From Vulcanimicrobiota bacterium (GTDB lineage Bacteria > Vulcanimicrobiota > JAJTBE01): a stretch of DNA of 64,000 nucleotides. The stretch lies in NCBI GenBank assembly GCA_021107945.1, contig JAIORV010000201.1:1-64000 (forward strand). Direction: 5' to 3'. The number at the start of each line of letters is the position of its first letter. The first letter of the stretch is position 1. The translations under genes were made by a program, and so were the position numbers. Below, piece after piece: positions 47,079 to 55,498 of this stretch. Below the pieces are notes generated by a model. That model was not told where the DNA came from. It saw only the letters and a list, made by a program, of their open reading frames with translations, and ran no database searches.

Positions 47079-48440
47079 CTATCTCAGATATGTGTTAAAG
47101 AAATTGACTGACTTGTTGAAGATATCCTCCCAACCTGACGCTGAATAGCTGTGTCCTTCTCCGGGGACGATATAAATTTGGGCAGGTTGTCCACTGACGA
47201 GAAGATCGTCGTACATTTTCTGAGTATCCGCAGGTGAGGCCAATGTGTCATTTTCACCGGTTATGAAATAAACGGGATTGGGCATATCCGTTTTAAGATC
47301 GACATTATTTTCTGGTGCAAGGAGACCATTCAACTCCACAACTGCGGAGGCTTTCTTGGTTTTTGCCGCAATTTCCAATGACATCGCTCCGCCCCAGGAA
47401 TGTCCTGTGACGCCGACCTTGTTAGTACATTCCGACTGTGCTTTCATGGTGTCGATTATATCGCCTGAAACAGTCGTGCTTACAGGCTCGCCTGTTACCA
47501 CGTAAAATCCCTTGCCGGCGAGGTCGTTGGCGCTCAATCCGTTAAGGACAAACACACCGGGGAATGCGCCCGCCGCATCTGGTCTGTAAACCGTAAGCGT
47601 ATATGTCTGACCTCCGCTTTGCACGGAGAGAGTTCCCTGTACGGTTGCATAATTGCCTGTGGGAGCGGGGGTAGGTGTTATTGTCGGGCTGGATGTTGGC
47701 GATGTTGTTGGTGATGTAGTTGGCGATGTGGTGGGAGAAGTTGTAGGTGATGTTGTAGGCGATGTTGTGGGTGTTGTTGTGGGAGATGTAGTTGGGGTAA
47801 GGTTGAAAATCTGGAGAAATGTCTCCCCCGTAGTTACCGTAACGGAAGTAGAGTCATCGTTATAACCCGATTTTGTTACGCTGATAGTATGGGTTCCTTC
47901 TTCGACATATGGGATTGTATATTTGCCCGACGAGTTGGTTGATGTACTCAGGGTAAGATTCCAATTATCCACCTTAATCGAAACCTTGGCTCCCAACAAC
48001 GGGGCGTCTGTGCTGGCGTTATAGACATATCCTTTAACGCCTCCCACCGGTTCGACATTCATATTTGCCGTGACACTGGAATTGGTCTCGACAATAACCT
48101 GTGTTGAAACGGCATAGTCATCTTTTACCGCCGTGATAATTTGCTGACCTGTGGGGACACCTGTCAGAGTGTAGCTTCCGCTGGAGTCTGTTGATGTTGA
48201 TTTACCGGCATCTTTGCCCTTGTTAAGATCCCACGCCACAGTGGCATCTTCCAGGGGACTTCCGTTCTGATCATATACGACTCCTGTCACCGTCCCGCTT
48301 TCTGTGGGAGTGCCGGTGGGCATGATGACTCCATCGCCTCTGCCTCCGCCACTACATCCTGCATAGACAACGAATGAAAGAGCTATTAAACCTGTAGCAA
48401 TTAAAAATATTGCTATCCTGAGATTATTATTTTTTTTCAT
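47079..48440 (-). CDS. Lipoprotein with two Ig-like domains and an alpha/beta hydrolase
   Basis: 453 residues from ATG 48440, which follows AAGGAGG. The lipobox is VYAGC (Cys about 29). Two carboxypeptidase-regulatory-like domains (about 45-115 and 120-190) precede a linker of repeated TTSP units (about 195-240). The C-terminal alpha/beta hydrolase has nucleophile motif GHSWGG, Asp in GENDTLASP and His in GEGHSYS. This resembles dienelactone hydrolase or polyester hydrolase-like enzymes tethered to the cell surface. Substrate unknown. Confidence 0.85.
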   Translation of the reverse strand: MKKNNNLRIAIFLIATGLIALSFVVYAGCSGGGRGDGVIMPTGTPTESGTVTGVVYDQNGSPLEDATVAWDLNKGKDAGKSTSTDSSGSYTLTGVPTGQQIITAVKDDYAVSTQVIVETNSSVTANMNVEPVGGVKGYVYNASTDAPLLGAKVSIKVDNWNLTLSTSTNSSGKYTIPYVEEGTHTISVTKSGYNDDSTSVTVTTGETFLQIFNLTPTTSPTTTPTTSPTTSPTTSPTTSPTTSPTTSPTSSPTITPTPAPTGNYATVQGTLSVQSGGQTYTLTVYRPDAAGAFPGVFVLNGLSANDLAGKGFYVVTGEPVSTTVSGDIIDTMKAQSECTNKVGVTGHSWGGAMSLEIAAKTKKASAVVELNGLLAPENNVDLKTDMPNPVYFITGENDTLASPADTQKMYDDLLVSGQPAQIYIVPGEGHSYSASGWEDIFNKSVNFFNTYLR

Positions 48441-48652
48441 GATAATGGCCTCCTTGATAAAATAGTCAATGAACGAGATAAATTCGCCCATTTATGTACC
48501 TATTCAGAATATGGCGGTTATTCCATCAGCATTTTCCCGTTGTAATTAATGCTGAATACTTACAAATAGATATTTAATATAGATATTCAATGTTAGAATT
48601 TTGAATCCTTTTGTTTTTATAATCCTACTTTCAAAATGCCTTTTCGACACCC

Positions 48653-49531
48653 TCATCTCCGGCATCCGGCATTCGATTTGATATACGCATAATTCTCAAC
48701 CGGGGATCCTTCCTGTTCTCTTGCAAGTTCAACCCCTCTTTTCAACGACCTGACGGCCTGCCTTACAAAATCAACCGATCTCTCACGACCTGCAATCTTG
48801 AAATTCTTTATGCCGGAACGGATAAAAAGTGGAAGAATCGGAGACAGATCAATCACAGGATAACACATCAGCCTGCCCCTGTTTATAATATTACCCTCAC
48901 CGTCTGTTAAGCTGAGCCTGAGCTGGCAGAATGTGCTTTCGCGCGAATAGAGGTGAGAACCGGGAGGCGAGAGGCGGGATCCGTGGGGAAGGTTGCACCT
49001 GTGATTGTCGTTGAAACATATACCGCCATACGCAATTATTTCATACTCCATATCGGGAACGGCGCAAGTTATCGCTTCGATCTCGTCTATAAAAATACTC
49101 GTGTTAAGAATAATCCTGGAAAATCCCAGAGATTTCACGAAACGAACCCCGGAAGGGTTGTATATCCCCATAAATGTGCTTGCGTGGAGGGGAAGATCAA
49201 TCCCCATTTCCCTGATAAGCTCATAAACACAAAATGATCCCACGATTAACGCGTCAGGCTCTATCTTTGCCATATCCGACAGGAGTTTTTTCCATACATC
49301 CTCTTTACCGATGGGTATGGAGCGGTTTATCGCCGCATAGAGCTTCACACCCGCTTCTCTTGTTATTTTGCGGGAGGTTCTGACATCCTCTATATCCATC
49401 TCGGCATACCCGGAACGGCCGCTCATCATCCTGGGACCCACATACACGGCATGCGCTCCCTCTTCAACCGCCGCCCTCACATGCTCCGGGCTTCCCCCGG
49501 GAGCGAGGATTTCTATTTTGTTTTTATTCAT
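48653..49531 (-). CDS. Peptidase U32-family protein, repeat insert in a loop
   Basis: 292 residues from ATG 49531; a TTG at 49561 would add ten. The U32 start IEILAPGGSPEHVRAAVEEG and the YAAINRSIP strand are typical TIM-barrel features of this family, and Cys residues (CFNDNHRC, then FCQLRLSL) could hold an Fe-S cluster. Between them the run SRLSPPGSHLYSRES is encoded by repeat-type DNA (about 48948-48985) inserted in frame. U32 members modify RNA or ubiquinone precursors with prephenate-derived or oxygen-independent chemistry; the substrate here is unknown. Confidence 0.83.
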   Translation of the reverse strand: MNKNKIEILAPGGSPEHVRAAVEEGAHAVYVGPRMMSGRSGYAEMDIEDVRTSRKITREAGVKLYAAINRSIPIGKEDVWKKLLSDMAKIEPDALIVGSFCVYELIREMGIDLPLHASTFMGIYNPSGVRFVKSLGFSRIILNTSIFIDEIEAITCAVPDMEYEIIAYGGICFNDNHRCNLPHGSRLSPPGSHLYSRESTFCQLRLSLTDGEGNIINRGRLMCYPVIDLSPILPLFIRSGIKNFKIAGRERSVDFVRQAVRSLKRGVELAREQEGSPVENYAYIKSNAGCRR

Positions 49532-49595
49532 TGTTTCATTACTCTCTACAAAGGGTGACAAGATGAGTGATAAAAATAATTAAGACAGTCCGAGA

Positions 49596-50150
49596 CTAAT
49601 CAATACTTTTTAGAATCTCATCAAATCTCATTGAAAAATCCTCGCACAATTCATCGTCAAATTTCTCAAGCCAGTGTTTCACGTGTTCAATATCAAAGGT
49701 AGGATTTTTCAGAATTATAGACCTTGCATCTTCAATATCTCTTGCCCTGCCTGAAAAAACCTTGTGGATTATCAAATCCTCAACGGCTGCAAACCTGATT
49801 TTACCGGCATTTGTACTTACCTCCACCGCTCTTTTGACAGCGGATCTTTCGAAATCGGTGAAAGAGAATATAAAATCAACCCTCATCCCCGTGTCGCCGT
49901 CAATCACGGGAAGCACCATTGTTGTTTCCACAAATTCACCGGGATTTTCCACAAGGATTCTCAGTTTTAGATCATCTAAAAGGCAGTATATAACATCCAA
50001 TTCTTTAATTCCAATTCCCAGGGTTATATCAATATCCCTTGTAAACCTTGGCTCCCCATGGAACAGGACAGCTTGCCCCCCTATCACCATATACGGAATA
50101 CCATTGTCATCGAGCTTATTTGCAATTTTTCCCATGAGTTCAAGGAACAC
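49596..50150 (-). CDS. MNT/AbiEii-like nucleotidyltransferase
   Basis: 184 residues from GTG 50150, preceded by GAGGGTG. The motif GGQAVLFHGEPRFTRDID (GG followed by DxD) is that of minimal nucleotidyltransferases; a further acidic strand, MRVDFIFS, supplies the third Asp. The start overlaps the stop of a 66-residue partner gene. Such pairs are often toxin-antitoxin modules in which the enzyme adds nucleotides to tRNA or to its partner. Role inferred from architecture. Confidence 0.8.
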   Translation of the reverse strand: MFLELMGKIANKLDDNGIPYMVIGGQAVLFHGEPRFTRDIDITLGIGIKELDVIYCLLDDLKLRILVENPGEFVETTMVLPVIDGDTGMRVDFIFSFTDFERSAVKRAVEVSTNAGKIRFAAVEDLIIHKVFSGRARDIEDARSIILKNPTFDIEHVKHWLEKFDDELCEDFSMRFDEILKSID

Positions 50151-50340
50151 TGTTTATCACCCTCGCCAATTTTATTTTAACGTCAATCCCCTCGAGAGGG
50201 TTTTCAGGAGGAAACACTCCGAGGGCGATCGCCTCATCATACATCGCGTCAAGGATACGATATTTTTCTTCAAGATCCATTTTTTCCTGTCGTTTAAAAT
50301 TGTCCTCAAATTTTTTCAGGATTTTTTCGTTTTTTATCAT
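50140..50340 (-). CDS. Small partner of the nucleotidyltransferase
   Basis: 66 residues, helical and charged (KKFEDNFKRQEKMDLEEKYR), ending with NPLEGIDVKIKLARVIN. It starts after GGGGGAAAG and overlaps the nucleotidyltransferase gene by 11 bp. Position and size fit an antitoxin or regulatory subunit, although no DNA-binding motif is visible. Confidence 0.65.
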   Translation of the reverse strand: MIKNEKILKKFEDNFKRQEKMDLEEKYRILDAMYDEAIALGVFPPENPLEGIDVKIKLARVINSVP

Positions 50341-50823
50341 TACAATCTTTCCCCCATTTTGGGATGTGAGAAACGGGAAGCGGGATCCGTTCGCCGTTCG
50401 CCGTTCGCCGAATTATGTTCGCCAAACCTCTCTGTGTCCTCTGTGATGAAAAAACATATCTGTCACCTTCTTTACCGGGAAGACGCTGAAGCGTCTGAAA
50501 CAGCGAGGGTTGTGTGTATTCCCATCTTCCCCGGATGAATCCGGGGGTTATTCTCATGGGAGGTTTAAAAACCTCCGCTACCCAGCATCCGGACTTCGCC
50601 ACCAATCCTTTCCTTCGTGATCTCCGTGACTTCTCTGAAACAAGTTCAGTGCAAATTGTTGTAAAAAAACACATCCGGCATCCGAATTCCGTTCGCCGTA
50701 TTATCGCGGCACGGGAGACGGGACCCGCACATCGTTCACCCCTCTCGTTCGCCGCATTCCGTTCGCCGTTCGCCTTATTTCTTTATTTCCTGATTTCCTT
50801 AGCGGTAAAATTCCTTCATTTCC
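50341..50823. repeat. Gene-free repeat field
   Basis: Holds many 'cgttcgccg' words, AGACGCTGAAGCGTCT (50481-50496), CCCCGGATGAATCCGGGG (50529-50546) and GGAGGTTTAAAAACCTCC (about 50559-50576). The last three are the inverted version of the array at 1-112. No gene. Confidence 0.75.
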
Positions 50824-52254
50824 TTATCCCTTATTCCTTATTTCCATGCTGGCGATTGCTGACCTGTATTTCTGATACGTATCCGCTATTTTGGCGGCAA
50901 TAAGCGCCATTATGAAGCTTAGAATTACAGTGCCCAGCATGTACCATCTGAGAATTGGCTTGCTATACATATCCGGAGCGGAGGCTTCGTCCAGGATCTG
51001 GATTTCGTTTGGATTCTTGTATTCCTCGCTCCTTGCTTTTTCCACCTCAAGCTCCAGATATCCCAGCAGTTTTTCTTTAATAAGCACATCCCTGTTGAGG
51101 CGGCGGTATGAGTATGCGAGATCGGGGATCTCCTCGAATCTGTTATCCAATTCCGCTACAACCCCGTCCAGCGCCTGGCTTTTCGCTTTCTGGGAGATTG
51201 TCTCGGCATACGATTCAATCAATAACGGGGTAAGGTCGGAACGGACTGTTGCAAGGTGAGCTTTGACTTTGTTTTTCAAAAGACCGCTCAATTCGTTGAT
51301 CTCACCCTGGATCTTCATCACCGTGGGGTTCTCTTCCGTCTTTGTCTGAAGCTCCTTTGCAAGCTCAACCTCTTTTAATATAAGCTGCTGATAAAGTTTC
51401 GATATTGCCTCGTTCCCCAGGAGTTGCGAATAATCAAGTTCACTGCTTGATTTTTCCGCCTGTTGGGTAAACTTCTTCCTGAGAGCGGACAGCCTGCTGT
51501 TCATCTGACTATAACTGACGCTTGAAACAACGCTCATAGCTTTTATGTTGGCATAATATTCAAGCATCGCCTGAAGTTCCGCGGGGGGATCAACCACTTT
51601 TTCCCTGTTTTGGAAAGCAAGCAGTTTATTCTCCAACCCGTAAAGCTCCTTCTTTACCTTATCCCTTTGCTTCTCCATATTGATACGATGCAATTCTGCA
51701 AGGGTCATGTTGGAAGATTTCGAAAACCTTTTATATTCCTCGACATAGTAATTCGCCACCCATGCCGATAGTTTCGGATTCCTTGTCTCCACGGTTATTT
51801 CAACGACTTTGGCTTCCTCGAGTTTAATTTTCACATAGCGGGGAAGTAATTTTAGAAGCTCAACTCTTGGCTTTTTGATATCCTTACCGAATATTTGCGA
51901 TCCAAATTTATCTATAACATTATTTGAAACCGTATTTCCCTCAAGGATTGAAACGGCATATGTGCTCAGGTCGCCAGATGCGCTTATAAGACCGGACAAC
52001 CCAAGGGAATCGAGTATTCCTCCACCGGGTGAGGTAAGAGGGAAGAAAAAGCTCGCCTTTGCTTCGTAATATTTTGGGGAGAGAAATGTATAAAACGTTC
52101 CGGCAGCAAGGAACAGCACAAATGTAACAGCAACGACAACGCAATGTCTTCTTAAATATAAAAGCCAGCGGACAAATGAGTCCCCGACTTCGCTGGATTT
52201 GCCGTTTTTATCGCTCCGGCTTGAATTGTTCTTATTGTTTTCGTATTCTGACAT
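50824..52254 (-). CDS. Wzz-type polysaccharide chain-length/co-polymerase protein
   Basis: 476 residues. An N-terminal membrane helix (about 35-53) and a C-terminal one (PILRWYMLGTVILSFIMAL) frame a long periplasmic coiled-coil region with the GNVR-like pattern (LEGNTVSNNVIDKFG, then helices about 170-350). No tyrosine kinase domain follows. Wzz proteins set the length of surface polysaccharide. It lies beside six small membrane-protein genes and a GT4 glycosyltransferase, which suggests an exopolysaccharide context. Confidence 0.88.
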   Translation of the reverse strand: MSEYENNKNNSSRSDKNGKSSEVGDSFVRWLLYLRRHCVVVAVTFVLFLAAGTFYTFLSPKYYEAKASFFFPLTSPGGGILDSLGLSGLISASGDLSTYAVSILEGNTVSNNVIDKFGSQIFGKDIKKPRVELLKLLPRYVKIKLEEAKVVEITVETRNPKLSAWVANYYVEEYKRFSKSSNMTLAELHRINMEKQRDKVKKELYGLENKLLAFQNREKVVDPPAELQAMLEYYANIKAMSVVSSVSYSQMNSRLSALRKKFTQQAEKSSSELDYSQLLGNEAISKLYQQLILKEVELAKELQTKTEENPTVMKIQGEINELSGLLKNKVKAHLATVRSDLTPLLIESYAETISQKAKSQALDGVVAELDNRFEEIPDLAYSYRRLNRDVLIKEKLLGYLELEVEKARSEEYKNPNEIQILDEASAPDMYSKPILRWYMLGTVILSFIMALIAAKIADTYQKYRSAIASMEIRNKG

Positions 52255-52332
52255 ATTCAGGGATAATTTATATTAATACAGTTAAAACCCTTTCTTTACC
52301 CCGTTAATATTGGCAACAACAACTAATTAATA

Positions 52333-52878
52333 TTAGTCAGGCAACGACAGATACAGGGCGCTCAGTCCAATTGTAACTACTCCTCCAACCCCGATAGTGG
52401 CAATAGTGCTTAAGCCAAAAACCATAGCAAACATGGAGGACATTGCCCCCATCCCTCCGCAGTAAACCAATGTCTCCGGGGCATTAACAATAAGGTTTCT
52501 TAACTTTGAATGCCCTGATTTTTTACCCAATTTTGCAACATCTGACTCCAATTTGAGGGTATCTTTTTCCAACCGGGCTTTTTGGGATTCAAGGTCATTC
52601 ACTTTCCCTTTGCCTCCTATGGCCGCTCCTACCAGGAAACCCATTCCACCGCTTACAGCGGCTGTACTTTTGGGATTCTTCTTTGCAAAATTCATACACG
52701 CCTTTAATTCACTGCGTATTTTTCCCCATAATTTTTCATCCTTCCTGTCTTCCGTTCCTGTCAATGTGACTTTATCTTCAGAGATGGATAAAGATTGCTC
52801 TGCTTGATTGCCTCGATTATTAGTGCATTTTGTTTTATTGTTTTCAATTAATTTGCAATTATTATTGGTAACATTCAC
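52333..52878 (-). CDS. ElaB/DUF883-like membrane protein, block member 6
   Basis: 181 residues from GTG 52878, 6 bp after AGGTGG; a GTG at 52887 is an alternative. The N-terminus is polar and carries DKVTLTG, like its relatives' DSVHITG and DSVKLG. Then follow FAKKNPKSTAAVSGGMGFLVG (about 65-85), the 'x-x-P plus Gly-rich helix' motif, a coiled coil, and two more hydrophobic stretches near the end. It is co-transcribed with the gene upstream (40 bp gap). Confidence 0.72.
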   Translation of the reverse strand: MNVTNNNCKLIENNKTKCTNNRGNQAEQSLSISEDKVTLTGTEDRKDEKLWGKIRSELKACMNFAKKNPKSTAAVSGGMGFLVGAAIGGKGKVNDLESQKARLEKDTLKLESDVAKLGKKSGHSKLRNLIVNAPETLVYCGGMGAMSSMFAMVFGLSTIATIGVGGVVTIGLSALYLSLPD

Positions 52879-52917
52879 TTTATCCACCTCATCTCACATT
52901 AATATAAATTTCCTGCC

Positions 52918-53433
52918 TTATAGTTTTCTGCCAACATGCTTTCCAATTTTGGCTGCGGCAAGAGTGGTAACGCCCACAAAACCGATTCCTGCAATAAGCC
53001 CGGCAGGTCCGCCTGCCACTCCGGCTACGATAGGAATAACCGCTCCTGAAAGATGGATTCCCGCCGCCAGTCCGAATACTCCTCCGACAACCTTGCCGAC
53101 AGTTCCCTTGATTCCTGTTTTAATATCGGCAACTGTCTTCGCTCCCTTTTCGAGAATGCCACCACTATGACGGGAAACACCATACCCTACAGCCATAGAT
53201 GTGCCGAATATTCCCGCCTGGGTCGCTACGGGATGTTCTTTTGCAAATTTACCGAGCTTATCTGCCGCTGATTCCACATGCTTCCCAACAGATGTGAATT
53301 TATCGGTAATGTTTCCATGTCCATTGCTCTCATCCACTGTGGGCTTACTATTTAATTCATTTTTCAGCATATCCACTTGATTTCTCAGATCCGATATTTG
53401 TGTTGATTTATCATTTGTTGCTACTGCGTTCAT
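52918..53433 (-). CDS. ElaB/DUF883-like membrane protein, block member 5
   Basis: 171 residues from ATG 53433, behind AGGGAG; longer frames translate the promoter. It has an N-terminal coiled coil (ISDLRNQVDMLKNELN), an ElaB-like unit FAKEHPVATQAGIFGTSMAVG (about 72-92) and a long Gly/Ala-rich hydrophobic end (AAGIHLSGAVIPIVAGVAGG onward) likely to insert in the membrane. Its promoter element is at 53483-53530. Function unknown. Confidence 0.72.
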   Translation of the reverse strand: MNAVATNDKSTQISDLRNQVDMLKNELNSKPTVDESNGHGNITDKFTSVGKHVESAADKLGKFAKEHPVATQAGIFGTSMAVGYGVSRHSGGILEKGAKTVADIKTGIKGTVGKVVGGVFGLAAGIHLSGAVIPIVAGVAGGPAGLIAGIGFVGVTTLAAAKIGKHVGRKL

Positions 53434-53482
53434 TTTCATCTTCTCCCTGTTTTTAGAATTTTTCATCTTCGTTCTATATGTT

Positions 53483-53530
53483 ATGATAGCATTACCCGAT
53501 GTCGCATGTAAGTTCCAGTCATGTTCCAAA
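53483..53530 (-). promoter_or_regulatory. Shared promoter element, copy 3
   Basis: On the minus strand: TGGAAC-N5-TGGAAC (53512-53528), directly followed by -35 TTACAT (53506-53511), 17 bp, -10 TATCAT (53483-53488). The start codon is 50 bp away. GCGACAT in the spacer is also shared with the other copies. Confidence 0.78.
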
Positions 53531-53587
53531 TTCTCGTATTATTCAGACCCCTTGTGAACTTTTGTTAAACATTTATTTAAATAAATA

Positions 53588-53614
53588 AACGGGAGATTAT
53601 TGTCATCTCCCGCT
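53588..53614 (-). terminator. Rho-independent terminator of the 53636-54205 gene
   Basis: CGGGAGAT pairs with ATCTCCCG around a 7-nt loop, then TTTATTTATTT follows on the minus strand. Confidence 0.85.
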
Positions 53615-53635
53615 TGTATGTTAACTTCAACTTTC

Positions 53636-54205
53636 CTATGCCACTTTCATCTTTTCCATTCTCCGCTTGACAACTGCATCAACGACTACAGCCGTTGTTC
53701 CCAGTCTCAAGCCTTCCTTAACAATTGTACTTACAACCGGGTGTTTTTTAGGAAAATTCTTGATTTCTCTTTTTGAATTCCTTACAGTGCCGGCTACCTT
53801 ATCATTAACTTTTCCCATAACATCAGTCTTTTCAATGGCAATTCCCGCCAGAATCCCGGCGCCTGCGGTAATCAGAGTTGTCATTTTGGGATTTTCAGTT
53901 ACAAATTCTTCACACTTATCTGATGCGGATTGTGCGCCTTCCCTGACTGTCTGCCCTGCTGTTTTCGCATACTCCTTACCCCTGGCAAGGTAATCACCCG
54001 ATGTGCTCAGAAGATTTGATTTTCCCATCTGGGATTTCAACTCGGCAATTTCTCTTTTCAGTGTCTCAATCTCGTTTTCTCCGCCCTGTCCCAATTTCAC
54101 ACTGTCTCCCTTTGTCGGGACATTTGTTTCAGTTTTATTTTCAACAGTTTTCGCCTTATAAGCGGCTCCGGTTTCATTCTTCATTCCTGCATTTATTGTA
54201 TTCAT
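53636..54205 (-). CDS. ElaB/YqjD/DUF883-like membrane protein, block member 4
   Basis: 189 residues. Polar N-terminus with DSVKLGQG (about 34-41), a coiled coil (IETLKREIAELKSQMG), a helical linker rich in Ala/Lys (YAKTAGQTVREGAQSASDKC), then EFVTENPKMTTLITAGAGIL (about 96-115), which closely matches the C-terminal anchor of ElaB/YqjD proteins. A second hydrophobic stretch and a basic end (KRRMEKMKVA) follow. ElaB-type proteins are tail-anchored inner membrane proteins that bind ribosomes in stationary phase. It is a single-gene unit with its own promoter and terminator. Confidence 0.78.
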   Translation of the reverse strand: MNTINAGMKNETGAAYKAKTVENKTETNVPTKGDSVKLGQGGENEIETLKREIAELKSQMGKSNLLSTSGDYLARGKEYAKTAGQTVREGAQSASDKCEEFVTENPKMTTLITAGAGILAGIAIEKTDVMGKVNDKVAGTVRNSKREIKNFPKKHPVVSTIVKEGLRLGTTAVVVDAVVKRRMEKMKVA

Positions 54206-54244
54206 TTTAATTTCCTCCTCAGTTCTTTTGTGTTTTCTATTGTT

Positions 54245-54292
54245 ATATTATCACTGCCTGATGTCGCATGTAAGTTCCAGCCATGTTCCAAA
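54245..54292 (-). promoter_or_regulatory. Shared promoter element, copy 2
   Basis: Minus strand: TGGAAC-N5-TGGAAC (54274-54290), -35 TTACAT (54268-54273), 17 bp, -10 TAATAT (54245-54250); start codon 40 bp away. Confidence 0.78.
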
Positions 54293-54311
54293 TTGTTTTG
54301 AATTTATATAT

Positions 54312-54923
54312 TTACCAGGTTGTCAATTCCGTTTCACCGGATATTTCCTTGTTCTTTGGATTTACTTTCGTATGAACGATGTCGATCAGGCTATACATCG
54401 GATCGTTTTCCAACTCCTTGAGATTGAGACTGATATAACCGCCATAGACATCGGTAACCGGGTCATAAAGCATCATGCCGAAAGTGTCCTTTTGGCTGTC
54501 ATATTGGGATACCTCGCCCTTGAGATAATACATCCCTATGCTAAGCGCAATCGGGTCTTTTGGTCTGGGTTCGGTCCGCAGGTAGTCGATCATCACCGGG
54601 TAAAGCTGTTTGGTTCTGCAGTCTTTCGGTTTTACATATTTGTCGCTCCAGTGATAGGCGACAAAATCATCTTTAAATTTGTCGGCAACTGTCAGACCTT
54701 CAGGGAATCCATGAGTCTTATATTTCTTCTGTGGAGTGGAATTCCTGAACATATTCAAAAGGATCTTCCCCGCGTCGATCTCCCGGGGCATCGCCTTGCT
54801 TACCGTATCTCCTGAGAATGTGTCTCCCACCGCCTGTTTATGAACCGTATAACCCGGTTTCCTTGCGGTGATTACATTATTAATATCCCTTGCGTTTATA
54901 TTTGCATTTTGAATTATCATCAT
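54312..54923 (-). CDS. Soluble protein of unknown function, block member 3
   Basis: 203 residues, no membrane helix. The N-terminus (MMIIQNANINARDINN) resembles those of the block's other products in its Asn/Ile content, and GDTFSG recalls their DSV-type motif. The rest is a globular domain with conserved-looking aromatic and acidic strands (FVAYHWSDKYV, DVYGGYISLNLKELEN). AGGAGG precedes the ATG. It is the last gene of a three-gene unit (12 bp gap). Family not recognised. Confidence 0.7.
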   Translation of the reverse strand: MMIIQNANINARDINNVITARKPGYTVHKQAVGDTFSGDTVSKAMPREIDAGKILLNMFRNSTPQKKYKTHGFPEGLTVADKFKDDFVAYHWSDKYVKPKDCRTKQLYPVMIDYLRTEPRPKDPIALSIGMYYLKGEVSQYDSQKDTFGMMLYDPVTDVYGGYISLNLKELENDPMYSLIDIVHTKVNPKNKEISGETELTTW

Positions 54924-54935
54924 GCTTCCTCCTTG

Positions 54936-55475
54936 TTAAACCATATCTCTAAGTGAATATGTCGCCCCGAAACCCACGCCGAGAGCCATGCTTATTCCTA
55001 TAATTCCCCATGCTATAGGACCTCCTGCAATACCTCCGGCCAGTGGGACGCCGATTACCATACCCAACCCGGATCCCATGAGCATGTCCATACACAGAGT
55101 GCCAGGTTTTACAGGTCTCCTGAAGAGCTTGTTCTTTTTAGCTTTTTTCAACTCCGCCTTTTTCTCCAGCATTTCCTGTTTCTTTTCATTAAGGCGTTCA
55201 ATATCCAACGCTATTTCCCGTGCCTTTTGTTGCTTTTCCAGACTATACCCGGCAAGAAACCCCGCTGTGCCGCTCACAGTTGATGAAGCGGCGGGATGTT
55301 CTCCGGCAAATTCCCGGAGAGCCTCTATATTGTCGGTTTCCTCATTGCCACTTCCGGTTATATGAACGGAATCGGTTTGGTTAAGGGCGGAAGACTTATT
55401 ATCGGTCATATTTCCACCAACAGAAGGGGTTTTTCCGATTCCGCATTTATCTTTTATTAAGTTAAGTATTTTCAT
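54936..55475 (-). CDS. ElaB/DUF883-like membrane protein, block member 2
   Basis: 179 residues from ATG 55475 (GGGAGAT 8 bp before); a GTG at 55502 would overlap the upstream stop. It has QTDSVHITGSG (about 33-43), EFAGEHPAASSTVSGTAGFL (about 56-75) as the E-x-P/Gly-rich unit, a coiled coil (KQQKAREIALDIERLNEKKQ) and two closely spaced hydrophobic Gly-rich helices near the end (MLMGSGLGMVIGVPLAGGIA and GIIGISMALGVGFGA). Same architecture as member 6. Confidence 0.74.
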   Translation of the reverse strand: MKILNLIKDKCGIGKTPSVGGNMTDNKSSALNQTDSVHITGSGNEETDNIEALREFAGEHPAASSTVSGTAGFLAGYSLEKQQKAREIALDIERLNEKKQEMLEKKAELKKAKKNKLFRRPVKPGTLCMDMLMGSGLGMVIGVPLAGGIAGGPIAWGIIGISMALGVGFGATYSLRDMV

Positions 55476-55498
55476 AATTGGCCATCTCCCGATGTATT

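Noticed and set aside
47653-47865. Val/Gly-rich frame on the plus strand
   Set aside because: It is the antisense of the TTSP linker of the lipoprotein hydrolase.
53434-53529. Extended N-terminus of block member 5
   Set aside because: It would translate the promoter element itself; the inner ATG at 53433 has a ribosome site and matches relatives.
53483-53530. Sigma-54 promoter reading of the shared element
   Set aside because: The GG and GC positions (TGGAACTTACATGC) are one base too close for the strict sigma-54 spacing.
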